Origin: Ruminococcus sp.
GTDB lineage: Bacteria; Bacillota; Clostridia; Lachnospirales; Lachnospiraceae
Direction: 5' to 3'
Length of the DNA: 18,822 nucleotides
Assembly: GCA_020024635.1 (NCBI GenBank)
Contig: JAHHTL010000043.1
Coordinates: forward strand, 1-18,822
Shown here: in pieces, positions 15,417-18,822 of the stretch
Numbering within the stretch: the stretch's first letter is position 1
Layout of the letters: each line of letters starts with the position of its first letter
The notes under the pieces: generated by a model
Databases searched by the model: none
The model's input: only the letters and a program-made list of their open reading frames with translations
What the model was told of the DNA's origin: nothing
Program-made: the position numbers and the translations under genes

Positions 15417-16748
15417 TTATAAGAATATGATTGAAATGAAAAATACAACTACGATAGTGGTAATTCCCATTACTCCAGTCATTCCTGTTTGACATTTATA
15501 CGCTTGCTTTGTATTCATATCAGAAAATTGTGATACCACCCAGAAATAGGAATCATTTACATGAGACACGGTCATTGATCCGGCACCAATTGCCATGATC
15601 ACTAACACTCTTCCTAAAGAGGAATCAAGTCCCATCGTCGTAATCATCGGTGCAATCATTGCCGAAGTGGTAATCATCGCAACGGTAGAAGCACCCATTG
15701 CCATCTTCAATAGTGCAGCGATTATGAATGGGAGGAAGACTCCGATTCCGATTCCTAAAAGAGAACCACTGATGGCATCTGCAAGTGGAAGTTGTTGAAT
15801 GATCGCCCCAAACGAACCCCCTGCACCTGTAATGGCAAGAATTCCGGCTGAATCTGTAATCCCTTCCGTAACCCATTTCAGTGCATTTGATTTTTCACTT
15901 TTTGGAATCAATGTCATGGCAATAAATACACCTACAATCAATGCAACAACTGGATTACCTACAAATGTACAAATCTGACTGAAGATTCCCTTTCCAAATG
16001 GTGCGGATGGGAAATCTGCAATTGACTTCAATGCGATCAGTATAATAGGCACAAGTATAGGTGCAAAACTATGTAATGCGGATGGAAGTTGTCCATATTT
16101 TTTTACCAGTTCCTCTACTGTGTATTCTGGATTGGCAGGTATCTCTACTTTCTTGGATACTTTTTTTGCATAAATGCAAGCAGCCATAGTTGCAGGTAAA
16201 GATACGATCAAACCAATAAGGATTGTAAGCCCTAAGTCTGCTCCAAGTGTTCCTGCCATAGCGATTGGACCTGGTGTTGGTGGAACAAGACAATGGGTTG
16301 CGTAAAGACCACCGGAAAGAGCAGTCGCCATAACTGCAAGTGACACCTTTGATTCACTAGCAAGTGCCCTTGCAATGGGACTTAAAATTACAAATCCAGA
16401 ATCGCAAAATACCGGGATTCCTGTTACATATCCAGTAAGTGACATTGTAAGTACACTACGTTTTTTCCCAACAAGTGAAAGGATAGAGTTCGCCATCGTA
16501 AGGGCTGCCCCTGTTTTCTCAAGAATTGTTCCTATAATGGTTCCACATATAATGACGATCCCTATGTTTGCCATAATATTACCAAAACCTGTTTTCACTG
16601 TATTTATAACTTCCTCGGCTGAAATCCCACATACAAGTCCAACAAGAATCGATATTATCGTCATTACAATAAATGGATGCATTTTTAATTTAGAAATTGC
16701 AAATATCATAAGTAATACTGCTAATAATATGACTATGAAATAAAACAT
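15417..16748 (-). CDS. GntP-family gluconate/glycerate-type permease
   Basis: This is a 443-residue membrane transporter with about 12 hydrophobic segments. Family marks include KMHPFIVMTIISILVGLVCG near the start, IGTILEKTGAA, SGGLYATHCLVPPTPGPIAMA in the first half, and the ITGAGGSFGAIIQQ and SHVNDSYFWVVSQF motifs in the second half. GntP proteins import gluconate, D-serine or related hydroxy acids by proton symport. Beside a glycerate kinase and a CdaR-type regulator, D-glycerate is the best guess. GGAGGAG lies seven bases before the ATG and falls within the end of the preceding regulator gene, with which it overlaps by 16 bases, so expression is tightly coupled. Gluconate cannot be excluded from the sequence alone. 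Confidence 0.
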   Translation of the reverse strand: MFYFIVILLAVLLMIFAISKLKMHPFIVMTIISILVGLVCGISAEEVINTVKTGFGNIMANIGIVIICGTIIGTILEKTGAALTMANSILSLVGKKRSVLTMSLTGYVTGIPVFCDSGFVILSPIARALASESKVSLAVMATALSGGLYATHCLVPPTPGPIAMAGTLGADLGLTILIGLIVSLPATMAACIYAKKVSKKVEIPANPEYTVEELVKKYGQLPSALHSFAPILVPIILIALKSIADFPSAPFGKGIFSQICTFVGNPVVALIVGVFIAMTLIPKSEKSNALKWVTEGITDSAGILAITGAGGSFGAIIQQLPLADAISGSLLGIGIGVFLPFIIAALLKMAMGASTVAMITTSAMIAPMITTMGLDSSLGRVLVIMAIGAGSMTVSHVNDSYFWVVSQFSDMNTKQAYKCQTGMTGVMGITTIVVVFFISIIFL

Positions 16749-17899
16749 GTGTCTTCTCCTCCGTTTCTATTTTTCGATACGATCATCATTCTGATTATAA
16801 ATTCTTTATTGAAACTACTATTATTTTCTAGTTCCAGACATTCATAAAGTCGATTAAGCCTGTATGTTAACGTATTTTTATGGATGAATAGTTTTTCAGA
16901 AGCACGCTTTATACTACGATCTTCTTCAAAATATACTTCCGCACTTTTTAGAAAAACGTCGATATTTTTGGGATCTTCTTTTAAATAAAGTTGTTTAAAA
17001 CAACGGTCCACATATTTATACCCACCATTTATATAGGCTTTGTAAAGACAAGATAAAACAAGACTCTCTGACTGTGACATATCTAAAATCTGTGAATCAG
17101 ATAGATCCGTAAGAAGTTTTGCTTCCTCGTAACTTTCCTGCACCTCATCCATTTTATAACATTTACTACTAATAGAAACCTTGTATTCTTTATGGTCCTT
17201 TACAAATTGTTTCAGCTCCTCAAACAATCTTTTTTCCGAATGGTTTGTTAGAAAATGAATCAGAATAAAACTGTCTTCACTATATCCGTATACATCTTTA
17301 TTTTTTAAATAATCTCTTTGTTCTACAAATTCAGAAGCATGCTTCATCAAAGTTATGTTACGTTCTTTTTCATACGATTTTTGAATTCGAAAAATATATA
17401 GTTTCACCGGAAACCTAATTTGTATTGATGCAGCATCCGAAAGCCGATATATCTGGTCGATATCTGATTTATCGCCCCAGACCATAAGTTCTATCATCCT
17501 TGCCCTTATTTCTTTTTTGGTTGTTTCTTTTTGCTCCAATTTTTTTAATTTAAAGAATTGGCCTACATAAGTACACAGAAGATTCGCCAAATCCTTTTTT
17601 GATTTATCGGATCCCGACAGTCCCACAACACCTATTATTTTTCCTTCATAATGAATCGGCATATTAAAGCCTTCTTTTACGCCGGTATAATTATCCAAAT
17701 CTTCCTTTTTAATAAATAAAGGACACCCTGTTTTTATTACTTGAATGGCACCTTCATGGATCGTGCCTATGCGCTTTTTATCTGTAGAAGCAATGATTCT
17801 TCCTTCTCTGTTCATAATGTTTATGGTTTTATTCTCCATACATGTAGAAACAGCTTCCACAAAATCCTGAGCCATTTCAGAAAAATCCATCAAATCCAT
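16733..17899 (-). CDS. cdaR: CdaR-like sugar-diacid/glycerate regulator
   Basis: This is a 388-residue transcription factor. Residues ~3-130 form the diacid-recognition domain seen in CdaR: QDFVEAVSTCMENKTINIMN, GRIIASTDKKRIGTIHEGA and NMPIHYEGKIIGVVGLSGS. A middle region of ~150 residues follows, and the C-terminal PucR-type helix-turn-helix is IKRASEKLFIHKNTLTYRLNRL at ~325-350. CdaR in enteric bacteria activates glucarate, galactarate and glycerate use, with glycerate itself as inducer, which fits the kinase and permease that follow. Only one base separates its ATG from the MBL gene's stop (TAAGATG), and no clear ribosome binding site is present, so it is probably translated by coupling. 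A second ATG three codons in (17890) is an alternative start. It likely regulates its own operon. Confidence 0.
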   Translation of the reverse strand: MDLMDFSEMAQDFVEAVSTCMENKTINIMNREGRIIASTDKKRIGTIHEGAIQVIKTGCPLFIKKEDLDNYTGVKEGFNMPIHYEGKIIGVVGLSGSDKSKKDLANLLCTYVGQFFKLKKLEQKETTKKEIRARMIELMVWGDKSDIDQIYRLSDAASIQIRFPVKLYIFRIQKSYEKERNITLMKHASEFVEQRDYLKNKDVYGYSEDSFILIHFLTNHSEKRLFEELKQFVKDHKEYKVSISSKCYKMDEVQESYEEAKLLTDLSDSQILDMSQSESLVLSCLYKAYINGGYKYVDRCFKQLYLKEDPKNIDVFLKSAEVYFEEDRSIKRASEKLFIHKNTLTYRLNRLYECLELENNSSFNKEFIIRMMIVSKNRNGGEDTCFIS

Positions 17900-17900
17900 C

Positions 17901-18722
17901 TTAAATATACATGGTACTTCCTACCGCAAGATATACGGCATGGAAGTCCTTCCTCTCTCTGATCTTTTTTTGGAGCAGATCCCCTGAACAATGATTGAAT
18001 CCTATGGTTTCAATTCCCAGTGTCTCCATACATTCTAGTGTCTGATTTATTCTCTCTTCATCGGCTTCCACTAAATGATTCCCACCGATCACCGCTTGAA
18101 TCGGCATATGAAATCTTTCCTTTATGTCTGTAAGCATATTGAGAATTCCCGGATGGCTACACCCAACTACTACTATCAGCTTTCCGTTCTCTACTATAAC
18201 GAGTGCAATTTCATCTTGAAAATCATCGTTTACAAATTCGTCGTTTTTTCGTATCACAAACCGATCTTGAATTTTTTCAAACTCATACGTTCTTTTAAAG
18301 TCACTTACAACATAAATATCTTGATCTACTTGATATGTACCAAACACTTGATGGATAGGTATCTTAAAACTCTCCACAAATTCTTTTGAAAAACCGTTGC
18401 CTAAATAGACCGTTCTTCCCGCTTCAATCCCGTATTTTTCGTTAAAGAAATTTTTACCACATATCAAAGGACAATGGAAACCTTTTTTCACAAAATTCGG
18501 ATAACCTGCCCCATGATCATAATGAGAATGGCTTATAATTGCATAGTCAATTCTTTCGATCTGAAGACCTAATTTTTCAAAATTATCAAATGTATGTGTT
18601 CCCGATCCGAAATCAAACATCAGCTTCTTGTCGCCTTTTTCGATGTAAAAAGAAAGACCATGTTCATGATAGAGCGCCTTATGCTCACTTCCAATATTAT
18701 CCATTACTGTGACAATCTTCAT
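17901..18722 (-). CDS. Metallo-beta-lactamase-fold hydrolase (COG1237-like)
   Basis: This is a 273-residue cytoplasmic protein with a complete set of metal ligands. The motif HSHYDHGAG gives H65, H67, D69 and H70; GCSHPGILN gives H190; GGNHLV supplies H216 and FNHCSG supplies H244. The order, spacing and the C-terminal GGNHL/HCSG pair match COG1237, the group named after dihydropterin-ribofuranosylaminobenzene-phosphate synthase, rather than lactamases or glyoxalase II. Nearly all members have unknown substrates, so the pterin name should not be copied. A strong AAGGAGG followed by TGAAGAA fixes the ATG. It leads the glycerate operon with only one base before the regulator gene, so its job is probably linked: perhaps hydrolysis of a lactone or phosphoester related to glycerate or a sugar acid. 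That is inference only. Confidence 0.
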   Translation of the reverse strand: MKIVTVMDNIGSEHKALYHEHGLSFYIEKGDKKLMFDFGSGTHTFDNFEKLGLQIERIDYAIISHSHYDHGAGYPNFVKKGFHCPLICGKNFFNEKYGIEAGRTVYLGNGFSKEFVESFKIPIHQVFGTYQVDQDIYVVSDFKRTYEFEKIQDRFVIRKNDEFVNDDFQDEIALVIVENGKLIVVVGCSHPGILNMLTDIKERFHMPIQAVIGGNHLVEADEERINQTLECMETLGIETIGFNHCSGDLLQKKIRERKDFHAVYLAVGSTMYI

Positions 18723-18756
18723 TTCTTCACCTCCTTCACTTTTTTTGTATAAACAA

Positions 18757-18785
18757 ATTATAGCAATTTCCTCTCATTTTTTCAT
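18757..18785 (-). promoter_or_regulatory. Promoter of the glycerate operon
   Basis: On the minus strand a perfect TATAAT (18762-18757) follows ATGAAA (18785-18780; four of six -35 positions) at the ideal 17-base spacing, about 35 bases before the MBL gene's ATG. An ATTGT/ACAAT inverted repeat (18784-18788 and 18797-18801) touches the upstream edge of the -35, where a class II activator would bind. CdaR is the natural candidate, but the repeat is short. Confidence 0.
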
Positions 18786-18822
18786 TGTTACACAGCACAA
18801 TAAATTCAGAAAAAATTTGTAT

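Noticed and set aside
15625..15876. Minus-strand frame of 83 residues inside the GntP gene
   Set aside because: It is a shadow frame of the permease gene, rich in Arg, Cys and His as out-of-frame translations are, with no ribosome binding site.
16375..16743. Plus-strand frame of 122 residues opposite the GntP gene
   Set aside because: It is antisense to a well-supported permease; its repetitive hydrophobic content mirrors the complementary transmembrane codons.
17901..18722. Naming the MBL protein a pterin-ribofuranosyl synthase or beta-lactamase
   Set aside because: The motifs place it near COG1237, but that name is a widely propagated annotation without support in this context; only the fold and metal site can be claimed.

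Overview
The window is AT-rich, with strong AGGAGG-type ribosome binding sites, short intergenic gaps, LplABC-type transport genes and Firmicute-style regulators. This points to an anaerobic, probably gut-associated Firmicute, most likely a Lachnospiraceae-type Clostridium relative. That is an inference from gene content and style; no rRNA or other marker is present. I saw no tRNA, rRNA, CRISPR array, insertion sequence or integrase.

Region A (1-4990) is a divergent carbohydrate module. A cupin/AraC regulator runs leftward off the window edge. Facing away from it is a rightward cluster: a Gfo/Idh/MocA-type NAD(P)-dependent sugar oxidoreductase with an unusual cysteine pattern, a 670-residue fusion of a sugar nucleotidyltransferase with a NahK-like anomeric sugar kinase, and a small DUF624 (YesL-like) membrane protein. 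A hairpin separates the fusion gene from the DUF624 gene.

Region B (5003-14068) is a leftward sugar-uptake operon that converges on region A through a shared bidirectional terminator. In transcription order it holds a LipO/LplA-like substrate-binding lipoprotein, LplB- and LplC-like permeases, a large cytoplasmic GH2-type glycoside hydrolase (TTG start) with a GATase-like C-terminus, and a membrane-anchored AraC regulator with an extracellular sensor. No ABC ATPase is encoded, as is usual for this CUT1 subtype, which borrows a shared ATPase. An imported oligosaccharide is probably cut in the cytoplasm by the GH2 enzyme. The released sugar could be phosphorylated at C1 and nucleotide-activated by the region A fusion protein, or oxidised by the Gfo/Idh enzyme. 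The substrate is not determined. The NahK resemblance favours an amino sugar or galactose-type unit such as those in host mucin or milk glycans. Upstream of the operon, a 51-codon reading frame of unknown status and two candidate promoters fill the longest stretch without a recognised gene.

Region C (14076-18785) is a leftward glycerate-use operon. In transcription order it holds a COG1237-like metallo-beta-lactamase-fold protein, a CdaR-like regulator, a GntP-family permease and a MOFRL-type glycerate 2-kinase, ending at a strong hairpin. Spacing is tight (1-bp gap, 16-bp overlap, 44-bp gap). The MBL-fold protein at the head of this operon is the unexpected member.

The most novel elements are the nucleotidyltransferase-NahK fusion, its pairing with the cysteine-cluster Gfo/Idh protein, and the MBL protein in the glycerate operon.
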